A DNA stretch of 64,000 nucleotides from Carposina sasakii (GCA_014607495.2 CP053153.1:8866001-8930000), one strand, 5' to 3'. Positions 40,838-51,822 are shown, counted from the first letter of the stretch. Translations and numbers: made by a program. The notes: generated by a model from the sequence alone, not told the origin.

Positions 40838-43800
40838 CTAGGAAGCAAAATATCAAGCCCATTAGTAATCAAATCTTGAATATCAAGTAGAATAAATTTA
40901 TACTTCATTCTATCTGTTTTGAGCAGGGATAAAAGGGTAGCGGGTATTTTAATAAAAAGTAAGTAAGTAAGTTTAAAATAAAGTAGGTACATTACTTTAA
41001 TTGATAGTACCTACCTATAAGTGGGATTCCTTACAATCCTTAAATCTATCGACTCGGAAGCAAAATCTATGATTAGACAATATAGACAATGTGACGATAG
41101 CGTTACGGATTTTCTAAAGGTTGGTGCTTGCCCATAGATCTCTGATCCATAACTAACCTGGAAGTGGTAGATGGAGTTAAGGCTGTTGATGGAGGGTACT
41201 CCGCCAAACTTGAGGCCAAGTAGCAGAGGACGATGATCAGCACCTGCGTCGCGAACATTCTGACGGACTAGCACGAACTCCGGTCTGGATAAATGAGGAA
41301 TATGTAACTGAGAAAGCTGCATAAGTAGTTTACAGTGTTAGTGTATAGGTACTATGATAGATATGAGAGCTGAGTCATCTTGTTAAGGATACGATGGGGG
41401 TGGCATAATCACAAGTAGTGTTAAGTCCCTAAATAAAAGCTGTATAGATGGAAACATGGAAGTATAGGTACCCAGAAAGTTTGGAAGGATTTGGGTGGCA
41501 CATAGATAAATGGCGAGTGCTAACGTGGGTATACAAAACATTTACAAACACAAGGGTGATCAGCATACTCACACAGTACAGTTAAAAAGTTAGTAGCACT
41601 TACTTGAAGCAGCGTGCAACTTTGGTGCCTCCTCGAAATACGGCCATGGATACGTTCGCGCCATCCGAGTTTGATGTCACTGATAGCTCCTACAGAAAAA
41701 AAATACTTATGAAAACGGCACTAATTATTGAAGATCATAGTATGTCGCAAATGACTGTTGGTAGTTAGTAGGAACACAAGGTCCATAATACCACTTGATT
41801 TATAAGAAGTATATTAACAGGGTGTGAGTGACAGCCAGACAAATACTGAAATGCTGATACTCGCATTTTTAATTTGATTATTCCATATGTACGATCCTGT
41901 GACTCGCTAAATAAGCTTATCAATTATTGTGTAACACAGCACAGCTTTTTGGATTACTTGTCTTTCCATTGACTCTCCATTAGGGTTGATCAGTTATTTC
42001 AACTTATTTGAGGTCAACTTTTTCGAAAATCTACACAATTTTAGTCCTGAAAAAATTTAATGAAATTCGAAAAACCTCGACACTTTCTTGTGAACATTTT
42101 CAATGGTTGCTACTTTAGATCAGAATCATGATCTGACGTCAGCATATTATTATTTGGCTGGTTGTTACTTACATCCTGTATACAAAATCCATCTAATCTA
42201 ATTCGTGACAAACTAGTTAAGTACATAAACCTAATTATGGCTTCGATTAATCGTCAATTTACAAAATAATTTACAGCGTTCGTCGCTCAGTAAATATTAA
42301 TTAACCGACACATTAACCAATAACCGTTAACGGTCGGGTAAAATTTTAGCATTCTTACACAGTAACAAATGAAAGCTTGTAAAAATACATTAAAATAATA
42401 TTGGGTGCTCGCCATAAATGCATTTGACGACATAACGACTCGTAAAGTAGGCATTTTATTTTCCCCTCGAATTATGTGCCACAAAATTTTAACCAAGGTA
42501 AGGTATAAAAGGTTTTGTTTTAACTCAGAGGAAAAGTGAGATAGTATTAAGATACCTAAACTAAACCTATATAAAGTGCCCTAACCTACTCAATTATTAA
42601 TACATAGAAACTCGATAGGTGCATACATTTTTATTTAGATAACGTATTAAAAATAAACACGATGTATAATCCTGCCATACATTAATTTATCGTCAGATCT
42701 CCCCTCGAAATATAAAAGAGGAATTCAAAAAACAAAATTCATTCGCATAAAAAATTGTGATTAAAGCCGGTTAAGCTTTTGTGTCACGAAACAGCGGTAA
42801 ATGTGCTTGGATATTATTTAAACAGTATACCTATAGGTAATACATGTACCTACGTACAATCACATTAATCGGTCAATGCAATTACGAAATGTAAAAGTTT
42901 TTTTTAAATTTAAGGTTAATGCAATCTAAACTTATTTGAGTTATGGCAATGGTTTTAGGAGAGACTATATATTTCACTATTGACCGATCAACATAAATAC
43001 ATACATATACACACGACGGTGTTCCCTCCCAAAATGAAGTTACCAGTACTGCAGGATCATAAAAGCGCTCCCACAGCCACGTTTAGCATAACGAGGACAT
43101 AATATGTAAATTATTAGTGACAAGTTGCTAGCTTATCGCCTGAGAAAATGCCCAAGTTCCTTAGATATTTACCAAAAACGTTGAAAATTGAGTTCTCTAT
43201 GCTATTGTCTACCTCTCTAAGTTATGAGTGTTTTTGGGTCGTCAACGTTCCCGAATACTACGGATTTTCCCCATCATCATCACGATCATTTTTCTCAAAG
43301 GAAGTATGCCTAGAAAGTTACTAGATCCTAAGATATCAGGGTCCGAAGTTGAGTAAATAGACTGCGTTTTTTTTGCATAAATGCACATAGACGCGTGGAA
43401 CAACATTTATTTACAAAAAAATAATTAAAATCTGGCTATAAGAAAACTAAAACAAACACTGGATACTATAAATTTCGACCGAAAAAAATAACATTGTTAG
43501 TATACTAGAATGAGTTTTAATGAGTCATGTTATTGTGTATCACTTACCTAACTTTATCACACAAAATAGGCCTATCTTGATTGTTCTTCGAAACACCCCT
43601 TAGGCCCATTTATATGCAAATTTTGTTTCCAGTGGCCAATTATGGGAGGTAATACCTACTCTGAATTAACAAATAAAAGGACCTAATAACAATTATTACA
43701 CTCAATATCATATATATATATGCATTTTCTGCCATATATGAATTAAATATTAAATGGGTAATATCTAAAAATTATATTCAAAGTGAGACAGAAATGTACG

Positions 43801-46143
43801 CTTTGAGCACCAGTATCTACCCAGTTTTGTGTTTATATAATAACAAGGTGACAACCTGATTTGATATCAAGTCATATGGAACACGAGCCACCTAACCTTC
43901 TCTATTCCTTGATTTCCAAGTACCTACTCGATAAAAGAAAACTTACCCTGAACTCGGCCTGTTCGACACGGATATCCCATTCGCCAGGCAGCTTCCGCCC
44001 ACGAAAGTACTTCGACCAGTCGGTGTTCTGGTCGTCCACTACCAGGAGAGTCACGCAGCGGTCGCGGTTGTACCCGCGGCCTACTGATGCCACTGATGTT
44101 ACGCTACCTGATAGCAAAAAAATTGATTAAAATCTACTTACAACTTGTCAAACGATCTAGTAATATGCAAATAATTAATCTGAAACTATTAATTGATATG
44201 TTTACTCAAATACCTGAGTTAAGACACGTAAGCTCTGGGCTACAGATATAAGTATAAACAAACAACATAGATACCTGTATCTAGTTTTGAATTATATAGA
44301 AATTTAATATACGAATTATATTATATGAATTTATAAATCATCGATTCAGCAGCCCTACATACAAACCTAGCAAGTTAGCGCCTTGATCCCTAGCAGCGCC
44401 AGTTAGTGATTGGACTCGCTGCAGCAGAGACTCCCTTGATTTGGCAGGTGATGACGGCGCCGAGGTGCCTCGGGAGCCTCCTCGAAGGTTAAGGGAGAGG
44501 TCAGTACCGGGCGCTGGGGTTGGCTGCGGACCTGCTGGAGTGGTACCGCTGCCCATACTGCCGCCAGTGGCTACGGATGGTTTTGATTGACCATTTAGTT
44601 TACGCACAAAATGCAAAAACTTTGTATGTAACTCAACTAAAAAACGTGTTTTTTTTATCCTTACACATGGATAGAGTAAGATGTTGCATATTTTAAAAGA
44701 AATCATTATCACGTTTTGTTTTCAAGTATAGATACACATACCCTGGGAGGTCGGCCTCTGATTCTGCGGCTTAGGCTGGCTGGTCGTGGCCGCCTGGCCG
44801 GTGTACGGATCCACCTCGCCCTCATCGCACTCGGACTGCAGGTCTCCGGAGCTGAATCTGCGCAAGGCGTCCGCTGAGCTACGCCGCACCACGCCACACC
44901 ACACAAGGAAGGACAAAGGACATCACACACATGTAGCCACGCTCCTTATATCGCTCAAGTCCCTTTAAATATTATCCTTATAGATCTGTCTAGGTGGTCT
45001 AGCAGAAAATGATGCTAGATGAAGCAATGACATCGATTCGTCACGACATGAATGGGATACACAAACAGGCGCCATGCTCTGAATGATGGACAAGTTGTTA
45101 TTTGATCAATGAAAAGATAAAAATGCTAGGCGCAAAATTAACAGCTGGAACGCCTTCAGAATAATTTTTACGAAAACCCTTTTTCTCTCTCGGGAAAAGG
45201 ATCGTTTGTTTTCGACCATCATATACAAGATTTTTCGGGACATTCGCTATCAAATAACAACTTTGGGTTCTGGTTGGCGTGGGGCCGATATTCGAGCTTA
45301 TGAGTGGCACACGGTATGCGATGGAGGCGGGTGTGGGGTAAAGGTGCGGGTCAAGTGCGGGGGTGAAGCAGCGCGGTGAAGCGGTCTCAGCCTTTTTAAC
45401 AATTTTATTTATACCCGAAATTGGTTAGACGCTGAACATTTCACGGGCACGTTGCTTCGATAATATTATTTTATGTGGCTTAAATTATAGGTGGTTAATG
45501 TAAGGTTAAAAAAGAAAAAAATAAGCTTTACTGAACGACTTATGAAACAAAATGATATTATTTATTCAATGGCGGTTCATGAGAACATGAAATAAATATT
45601 AAAATGATTATTGATATGATTATTAGTCACAAGTGAAAAACAAAACAACAAAGAAGTAAGCTCACCTTCTTTTCAGGTAATTGACATTGGTGGTGAAAGA
45701 GTTGCGGAAGCTTGAGAACGACAGGGTTGATGTGGTCGCGGCCTGCGGGCCACAGATGCCAGGACACCCGGAACGCTCTATTTTGAAGCCCCTAGTAACA
45801 TAATCTTATGTAGGTATTACTAACCTATGTGTAGGTAGGTTATATAGATGGATAATGCACCCTTATCGCTGTTTGGTTTTAGGTATAAAGCCGCGAACTT
45901 GTCCTCCTCTAATTTAGACACAAAACATTTTTATATCAACCTAATTTTCGGAAACCGCACATTCAAACGCAATATTTGTACGAATTACGTAGGTAACTAC
46001 ATACACAGCTAAGTTCCTAAAAAGTACTAACCAGAGAGATTTAGAGATAGTATGGACTGAAATTATTACCTTAGAAAGTGGTTTCGCAAGTAAAGTCGAT
46101 TAGCACGTGATGAACGGGGCTACGCGAGTAGGTGTAGAGGATC
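40733..46143 (-). CDS. Syn: Synapsin, 5' part of the gene (partial; runs off to lower coordinates)
   Basis: Synapsin coats synaptic vesicles, tethers the reserve pool and is released by phosphorylation. Seven coding exons on the minus strand join with matching phases: 45791-45666, 44857-44742, 44570-44367, 44107-43947, 41689-41604, 41284-41158 and 40837-40733, plus a possible 5' exon 46143-46070. In order they encode the kinase A motif [12 protein letters not shown], a Pro/Ser/Thr-rich linker, the conserved [20 protein letters not shown] block, and the start of the C domain ([68 protein letters not shown]). These match insect synapsins as I know them. From the candidate CUG start to the last visible exon there are about 286 residues. 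The ATP-binding half of the C domain and the C-terminus were not found, so the gene continues beyond a very long intron that contains TIMP. No in-frame AUG precedes RRFS in the exons seen. Identity is near certain; the true 5' end is not. Confidence 0.96.
41158..41284 (-). CDS. Syn: Synapsin C-domain exon: PEFVLVRQN...SIYHFQ
   Basis: The exon is 127 bases long; the acceptor is CTCATTTATCCAG and the donor is CAG then GTTAGT. The first base A completes AAA (Lys), followed by [40 protein letters not shown] and FQ. The match to insect synapsins is very strong. It ends in phase 0. Confidence 0.97.
41604..41689 (-). CDS. Syn: Synapsin C-domain exon: [13 protein letters not shown]...KVARCFK
   Basis: The exon is 86 bases long; the acceptor is TTTTCTGTAG and the donor is CAA then GTAAGT. 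It encodes [20 protein letters not shown] and GTKVARCF and ends with the first two bases of a lysine codon. It matches the fly segment in which a variable strand precedes a KVARSF-like motif. The 2.26-kb intron upstream contains a full CAGGGTG-ended MITE and two other repeat copies. Confidence 0.95.
41818..42178. mobile_element. MITE with CAGG(G/A)TGTRAGTRAC ends in a synapsin intron
   Basis: The left end CAGGGTGTGAGTGACAGCCA and the right end (inverted, CAGGATGTAAGTAACAACCA) share about 45 bases. It is 361 bases long, in the 2.26-kb synapsin intron. Solitary ends of the family are at 34500-34579 and about 50690-50727. Confidence 0.75.
42990..43190 (-). mobile_element. Dispersed repeat, family A copy
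   Basis: Reverse copy in a synapsin intron, with GTACTGCAGGATCATAAAAG, ACAAGTTGCTAGCTTATCGC and CTGAGAAAATGCCC. Confidence 0.6.
43227..43500 (+). mobile_element. Family D repeat (GTCGTCAACGTTCCCGAA), incomplete
   Basis: Left part of a repeat also complete at 48363-48714 and 62811-63193. Shared phrases are GGTCGTCAACGTTCCCGAA, CATCACGATCATTTTTCT and AGTTGAGTAAATAGACTGCG. The right end is missing. Confidence 0.65.
43947..44107 (-). CDS. Syn: Synapsin exon: start of the C domain
   Basis: The exon is 161 bases long; the acceptor is TTTTGCTATCAG and the donor is AGG then GTAAGT. It completes a split GGT codon, then encodes [20 protein letters not shown], the invariant [20 protein letters not shown], and ends RVEQAEFR in phase 0. 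This is the most conserved stretch of the family and on its own identifies the gene. Confidence 0.97.
44367..44570 (-). CDS. Syn: Synapsin exon: linker and [20 protein letters not shown] block
   Basis: The exon is 204 bases long; the acceptor is CCATCCGTAG and the donor is CTAG then GTTTGT. It completes a split GCC codon, then encodes a Gly/Pro/Thr-rich segment with PQPTPAPG followed by the highly conserved [20 protein letters not shown] and RDQGANLL. The first in-frame methionine visible in the gene is in this exon (GGSMGSG), which is too far in to be the normal start because it would discard the RRFS motif. Confidence 0.92.
44742..44857 (-). CDS. Syn: Synapsin exon: FSSGDL and acidic linker
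   Basis: The exon is 116 bases long. Its first base A completes the split AG|A arginine codon, followed by [20 protein letters not shown] and a Gln/Pro/Thr-rich tail ending PTSQ. The acceptor (GACGCCTTGCGCAG) is weakly pyrimidine-rich; the donor is G then GTATGT. Reading further upstream without the splice stays open only briefly and offers no ATG, so splicing to the NYLKRR exon is the best model. Confidence 0.88.
45329..45363 (+). promoter_or_regulatory. Potential G-quadruplex in synapsin intron
   Basis: Four G-runs of three or more (45329-45331, 45335-45338, 45348-45350 and 45359-45363) with loops of 3, 9 and 8 bases on the plus strand, template for synapsin. The surrounding 45300-45400 is markedly G-rich against an AT-rich background. 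Confidence 0.4.
45666..45791 (-). CDS. Syn: Synapsin exon with the N-terminal NYLKRR stretch
   Basis: The exon is 126 bases long, with acceptor TTACTAG before 45791 and donor AGAAG then GTGAGC after 45666. It is open in the synapsin frame and ends ...[18 protein letters not shown] plus the first two bases of the second arginine codon of RRFS. It contains no ATG in frame. A CTG at 45724-45722 with an A at -3 is a candidate non-AUG start. If used, the RRFS serine would be residue 22. The upstream part ([19 protein letters not shown]) may be leader rather than protein. Confidence 0.85.
46070..46143 (-). other. Syn: Possible upstream (5'UTR?) exon of synapsin
   Basis: Read on the minus strand, this 74-base stretch has a good acceptor (pyrimidine-rich, TTTGTTCCAG before 46143) and a fair donor (AAG, then GTAATA, after 46070). 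Joined to the next exon at 45791 it contributes AG to an AGG codon and keeps the reading frame, but the same frame has a TAG inside this exon and no AUG after it. If real, it is an untranslated leader exon, or it carries the end of a leader. It could equally be a chance splice-site pair; transcript data would settle this. Confidence 0.3.
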
Positions 46144-48110
46144 CTGGAACAAAGATTGTAAGACTTCACACTTGCTAACTTTTTATTTAGCTTCTTTATA
46201 TATATACCTCATATATAGTTGAGGCAATCAAAATTTCTTTAATCTTTTAAAATATAGCATCTGATTGAGCAACTAAGCTATTTCCGAATAATAATATGAA
46301 TCAGTTTACCTATGATCGGAATATAATGAGTTCAAAATAAACCTACTTGAATGAAATGACGTCAGAAGGTAGAGGTACCTTGGCTTGAAGCCAGCGTCCG
46401 ATAGCCCCCAGTGTACTATACTCCCTCATTAATTTATGTATGCTTCGATGTACCAGCTAATGTGGAATAGAGCGTAGGTACTTATGTACTTAGAGTCTAA
46501 GCCCCATTTACACCAAATGCTTTTCATTTTAAAAAGGTGATATTAGCACCCAAGGTTTTTGATATACTTAAACAGAAAGCGAGGATAGAATTAAACAGTC
46601 CTGGCCGTAACTCAGGTAATTTTCAAACGATTCATTTGTATTGCTGTGGAAAATGCACGGTAAACGCCACGTTACTATACAAATCTTTCTAGACATAGAA
46701 AGCTAGCAAGCGCCCAATAAAGGGAACTTTCGAGACTGAGAAAAAAGAAGATTGAAAGCAGTAACTGTTAGTATCAGCCTGTATATATTACGTAAGAGGG
46801 CGCGACAACCTCTATCAGTAAGTCAAATATTACCTAATACGTCTTTGCTAATACAAATATTTTTTATTATATCTATTACAATATAATCATGTAGGTACGT
46901 ATACATGGTGGGTTCATGTAAGCTATGTATTTCATCGCAACAAATAACAAGTTTTTATCTAATGTCGTACATTTTCCTAGTCCAGCGGATGTAAGTGGAA
47001 ACTCTGAAATATTATATGACACCGTAGTACTTAATCATAGTAATTTATTTTCATTATATGTAGTCTCTAGCGACACTGATAATAGCTCAGATAAGCTTGG
47101 GGTAAGTTCAAAAATATACTGACTACCTTCGCTTCCATTTTGACTTGAACTTTTAGCCGGTATTCGCACTAACTGGAATAAAATATTGTTACCTGCAATC
47201 TTTTATTGCCCAGAGGACCCAAAGGGTTCCCAAAATCCCTATTTCATTGAACTTTATTCTAAGACGTCCTCGGGGCCATCAGAATTCGAAGTGATTAGAA
47301 ATACGGATTTTTTTCGGTAAAAATTGCTATTGCTTTTGCAAAATCTTTCTTTTCTACAGAATGCAATAAAAAGGGTTAAGCAACATACAATGAAAGTTGT
47401 TCTGTATTAAGAACTGATTACAAAACTTTAGACTTCAAATCTAAATTAGGTCTGAATTATAGAATATTTCATAAATGTTCATTGTTCAAAGATTATGAAG
47501 AATAATGAATAGTCATTTAAATTTTAAGTATAAGTTTTTGTTATTAGTACTGTTTGTGTTTCTTGAACATAATAAAAAATAAAATAAGTGGGCATTTCTT
47601 TTAACAAACTTTTTACCCTACTACACCTATACATATACAAGGCGAGGGAAAAATTTAGGAAATAAACACACCGCACCAGCGACAGTCCACGCGAAGGGCC
47701 TATTCTACCCCGTTTCCACTTGCAATGGATCATATGATCAGAGTGGAGCCCTATTACCGGGACAGAGCCTTAGCCATTTTTAACCGACTTCTAAAAAGAG
47801 AGGTTATCAATTCGTCTGTATGTTTTTATTTTATGTGTGTTACCTCAGAACTCCGTCATTTATGAACCGATTTAATTTTTTTTTATAGTTGGTCATGGTA
47901 TGCTTCCAAGTTAGTCCCATATTCACCACATCAGGATCTGAGGATAGGATCTTGGAGAAATCGAGGGCAATCCTCAAATATTGTAGGCACATGTTGTCTG
48001 TTTTTACACTTTTACTGGGCGTTTTGGTCACCTACATATAAACATAACATCTGATGATGGAATCTCTAAGGAATCTAGGGATATCCTCAAATATAATAGG
48101 CACGAGTAGT
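46144..48110. other. Synapsin upstream tract, no exon recognised
   Basis: No convincing further 5' exon or core promoter for synapsin was found. A 65-codon frame at 46925-47122 and others on the minus strand have no recognisable content. Confidence 0.35.
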
Positions 48111-48362
48111 CCGTTTCTAGATAACTAGCTGACCCGACAGACGTTGTCCTGTCCCACGCCTTAAATGCAAACTTTCTGAAATAAGCTGTAACAATATGGA
48201 CGGTTATAAAAACATTATCTAGTTGACCGAATTGTGAATCTAAACATTTCCGAGATATAACAACCATATACCGGGCGTAACTGAAACTAAAGTATACTTT
48301 TGAATATTCAACACGACGACTGCAGCGCAGTCTGCCGGATCCTATGTAAAAGGTTCTATTTA

Positions 48363-48714
48363 CAGGATGTTTTTTGGTCGTCAACATTTCTGAAAACTAT
48401 AGATTCTCCTCATCATCACGAACATGTGGAAGGATCCCAAGGAAGAATACCTGGAAAGTGTCTGGTTCCCAAGATATTAAGGTCCAAAGTTGAGTTATTA
48501 GGTTGCGTTTTTTTTTGCATAAATGCACGTAGACATACCAAACTACCTATAAAAAAATAACACAAACACTGGACACCATACATTTCGCGCGATCATGTTA
48601 ATAAAAAAAATGTAAAAAAAATTAAAAACGCGATCCAGAATTTTTTTTTATATAAACTTTATTCGATGTATAGAGCACGTACCCTTCGTAAACGGTGGCA
48701 ACGAAAAAACCCTG
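48363..48714 (+). mobile_element. Family D element (CAGGATG ... CACCCTG type)
   Basis: Starts CAGGATGTTTTTTGGTCGTC and ends GGTGGCAACGAAAAAACCCT G, flanked by TA on both sides. It is 352 bases long and inserted in the palindromic array. It is related by its ends to the other CAGGGTG elements. Confidence 0.75.
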
Positions 48715-48918
48715 TATACTAATATTAGGTATAAATTTGTAAGTGCATGTGTGTGTGTATGTTTCTCCGTCTTTCACGGCAAAACTACTGAACCAATTTT
48801 AATGAAATTTGATACATAAATATTCTTGAGCCCGAGAAAGGACATAGGCTACTTCTTATTGCGGTAGGTGGCACCACCGCGTAATAACATAAACAACAAA
48901 ATAAATCGGTCAACTATA

Positions 48919-49050
48919 CAGGTTTTAACAAAAAAGGTATGTCAAGCCAAAAGCTATTTTTCCATATAGTATGGGGAATTCTCAAACATCTCAGGAATTT
49001 TCAAACAACATTGAAAATTAAACATGTGATTTCAAGGCTCAAATTTTGTG
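48919..49050 (+). mobile_element. Partial family C MITE
   Basis: CAGGTTTTAACAAAAAAGGT, ATGTCAAGCCAAAAGCTAT and AACATGTGATTTC match the left and inner parts of 27560-27819; the right end is absent. Confidence 0.65.
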
Positions 49051-50284
49051 GTTTTTTTTTTGAGGAATTTTGTGTGTGTTATGTGTGTCTAGTGAGTTCG
49101 AGAATGGTTTCTAAATCCAGTCACCGAAATTATGTTTTTACTGCAGTCCACGCGGACGGAGTCCAAAAACATTATTTAGTTGACCAAATTGTAAATCTAA
49201 ACTTTTCTCGAACCCACTTGAACACACACAAAAATTTTCATCAAAATCAGTCCAGCCGTTTAGGGAGAAGTCTATTACAAACACACGAACATAAGATTTA
49301 AATATATCAAGATAAAGAAAAGGAAACATTTCCGTGATATAACAACCATCTACCGGGCGTAACTGAAACTAAATTATCCTTGTGAATATTCGACACAGCG
49401 ACTGCAGCGCAGTCCGCCCGATCCTATGTAAAAGGTTCTAACTAACATTAACAACAATATAAATCTTCTATTCGTGTCTTTGGAATTGAACTGCTTCTAA
49501 ACGGCTGGACCGATTTTAATGAAATTTTTCGTGTGTGTTCAAATAGGTTCGAGAATTGTTTAGATTTACAATTCGGTCAACGACATTTTGTTATTTCTGC
49601 AGTCCACGCGGACGGAGTCCGAAAACATTATTTAGTTGACCGAATTATGAATCTAAACCATTATCGAACCTACTTGAATATACACAAAAAAATCATCAAA
49701 ATCAGTTCAGTAGTTTAGAAGGAAATCCATTACAAACGCAAGAATAGAAGATTTATTTATGTAAGGAAAATAAAACATTTCCGAGATATAACAACCATCT
49801 ACCGGGCGTAACTGAAACTAAAGTATATTTTTGAATATTCGACACAGCGACTGCTCCGCAGTCTGCCGGATCCTATGTAAAAAGTTCTAACATAAACAAC
49901 AATATAAATCTTCTTCTCGTGTGGTTTTAATTGTACTCCTTCTAAACGGCTGGATCAATTTTAATGAAATTTTGTGTGTATGTTCAAGTGGGTTCGAGGA
50001 TGGTTTAGCTTTACAATTCGGTCAATTAAATAATGTTTTTGGACTCCGTCTGCGTGGACTCCAGAGAAAACAAAATGTCGTTAACCGAATCGTAAGTCTA
50101 AACCAGTCTCGAACCCACTTGAACACATACACAAGGTCAGTTCAGCGGTTTAGAGGGAAATCCATTACAAACACACGAACAGAAGATTTTTATATATAAA
50201 GATTTTGGTCAGCTACACATAATATAAAGGAAACGAGGGTCTGATGATGGAGCCGCTGAAAAACAGATAGTGGAACTTTATAGT

Positions 50285-50550
50285 AATAAAATCCCCCTAT
50301 GGCAGGGGGAGGCCTACGTCCAGTAGTGGACTGCAATAGGCTTATGAAGATGAAGATAATTGTGTTAAGTCGTGTAATTACCTATATATGTTGCGTTAAG
50401 CCGTGTCCGAAGTAAGGTGGTTATAGAGGAAGAGGTAGACATGAGAATAACGAGATGACGGATAATAGGGATGAATAAAAGAAGAGTACCTACATATTGT
50501 ACCGACCCCAAATGACTGGGAACAGGGCAGGAAGAAGGAGTGTAATTATA
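50285..50550 (+). mobile_element. RTE-like retroelement 3' remnants
   Basis: GGGGGAGGCCTACGTCCAGT and AGTGGACTGCAATAGGCTTA, followed by GAAGATGAAG, are a typical lepidopteran non-LTR tail, seen again at 60180-60290. Next to it TACCGACCCCAAATGACTGG, GAACAGGGCAGGAAGAAGGA is another common tail phrase. Confidence 0.55.
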
Positions 50551-51777
50551 TGTTGCTTATATTGTCAGACATCAGTTATGAAAGAGATAAGGATACTAAT
50601 AGCTTAGTATATTATGTTGTATTACCTGTGTCCAGTTATTTAAACCTAATTGAACGTTACTTCGATAATTTCGGATTTTCCTGTCAAAATCTGTATCAAT
50701 AATTGCCTGGCTGTCACTTACATCCTGTATAAGTATATTTATTATTTATATTTAAACTTTGATGTGGGTACATCAAATATTTACAAGGGCACACGCAGTG
50801 CGTATGAGAAATGAAATGGAAAGTCTGGGGGATGCCCCTGAGATTAATGAGCACTTTCACCTGCCTCGTGGAATACTTTCTGGGTGCAAATGGAATTTCT
50901 AAATAGAGTTATGAGATGGACGGTGAAAAAAAAATTTGGCAATCTAGAACCTACCAGTCTAAAATTTACTTGGCTCTGGCTCGTAAACTTTTGTAAATAA
51001 TCTAAGTCTAATCAAAAAAAGTTTGATTTTGTTCTAAATACTTAATCTACAAAAATATGAAATAAAAGATAAGTATCATATAATAATAAAATAATGAAAG
51101 CTTGATATTCATGAAATTTAGAGAAATAACTTTCGTTTTAGTATTTTCATATACGCATTTTATTGTTTTATCAGTCAAGAGTTCTCAAACATTGGCCTAA
51201 GAAGGGTAATCGAAAGGCAATAGGTACCTAGGTTGGTTAAACGAAACTGCAGCTTGAGTTTTAAACAGTAGGACAGAGTTTGGGTTCTAACAAGGAATTC
51301 AAGACGGCTAATTTATACGAAAGCGAAAGAACTTCACTCGAAACCAAACAGCAAAATTTTCTTTAGTCACGAGAAATACCTAACTAGATGACTAGTAAAC
51401 TAGAGGCTCTATGCCACCTTCTTGATTCCTGGCCCTCTGCCAGTGTTTTTGATGTCATTCTCACATAATATTCTCTTATGTAACACCCAAAATCACAAGC
51501 AAATACTTCATTGGATTTATTGCGAACGCAAATTATCCTTTTCTCAAGTATTTTTTTTGAAAACTTTTCCATTTGTACGTATTTAAGAGACCTAACAAAT
51601 AATATTTTACACGTGTATTTCAGTACCCCTGGGCCATACATAATTCTCTGAGCCTCTAATATAACAAATGCGGTAGTGCAAGGGTAGATGCAAGGAAAAT
51701 ATCTTTTCATCAAATAACAGCGTCAAACTAAAACGTTTCGTAAACATAGGAAATGTTTTATAGGTTTTATATCTTGC

Positions 51778-51822
51778 TAATTACATTTATTTGTTTGCCA
51801 GCCAAACAAATAAATGTAATTA
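51778..51822. repeat. Perfect 20-bp inverted repeat
   Basis: TAATTACATTTATTTGTTTG at 51778-51797 is exactly complemented at 51803-51822 around CCAGC. Neither a T-run nor a gene lies beside it. Confidence 0.75.

Larger units (their letters stand above)
48120..50220. repeat. Compound tandem array of palindromic repeat units
   Basis: A block beginning ACATTTCCGAGATATAACAA recurs at 48244, 49326 and 49775; the last two are 449 bases apart. Between them lie inverted pairs, each centred on CTGCAGTCCACGCGGACGGA or its variant near 49140, 49600 and 50050. Arms of about 70-85 bases contain TTCGGTCAACTAAATAATGT-like sequence and GTTCAAGTGGGTTCGAGA. The first interval is lengthened by a family D element, a further repeat and a family C fragment. 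All open frames here are repeat-derived. Confidence 0.8.

Noticed and set aside
44742..44916. Alternative synapsin first exon reading straight into FSSGDL from 44916
   Set aside because: That upstream frame begins without an ATG (TTG at most) just after a stop, while the spliced form restores the conserved [12 protein letters not shown].
48120..50220. CRISPR-like array because of regularly spaced repeats
   Set aside because: Units are about 450 bases, palindromic, diverged and in animal DNA; they are transposon-derived.
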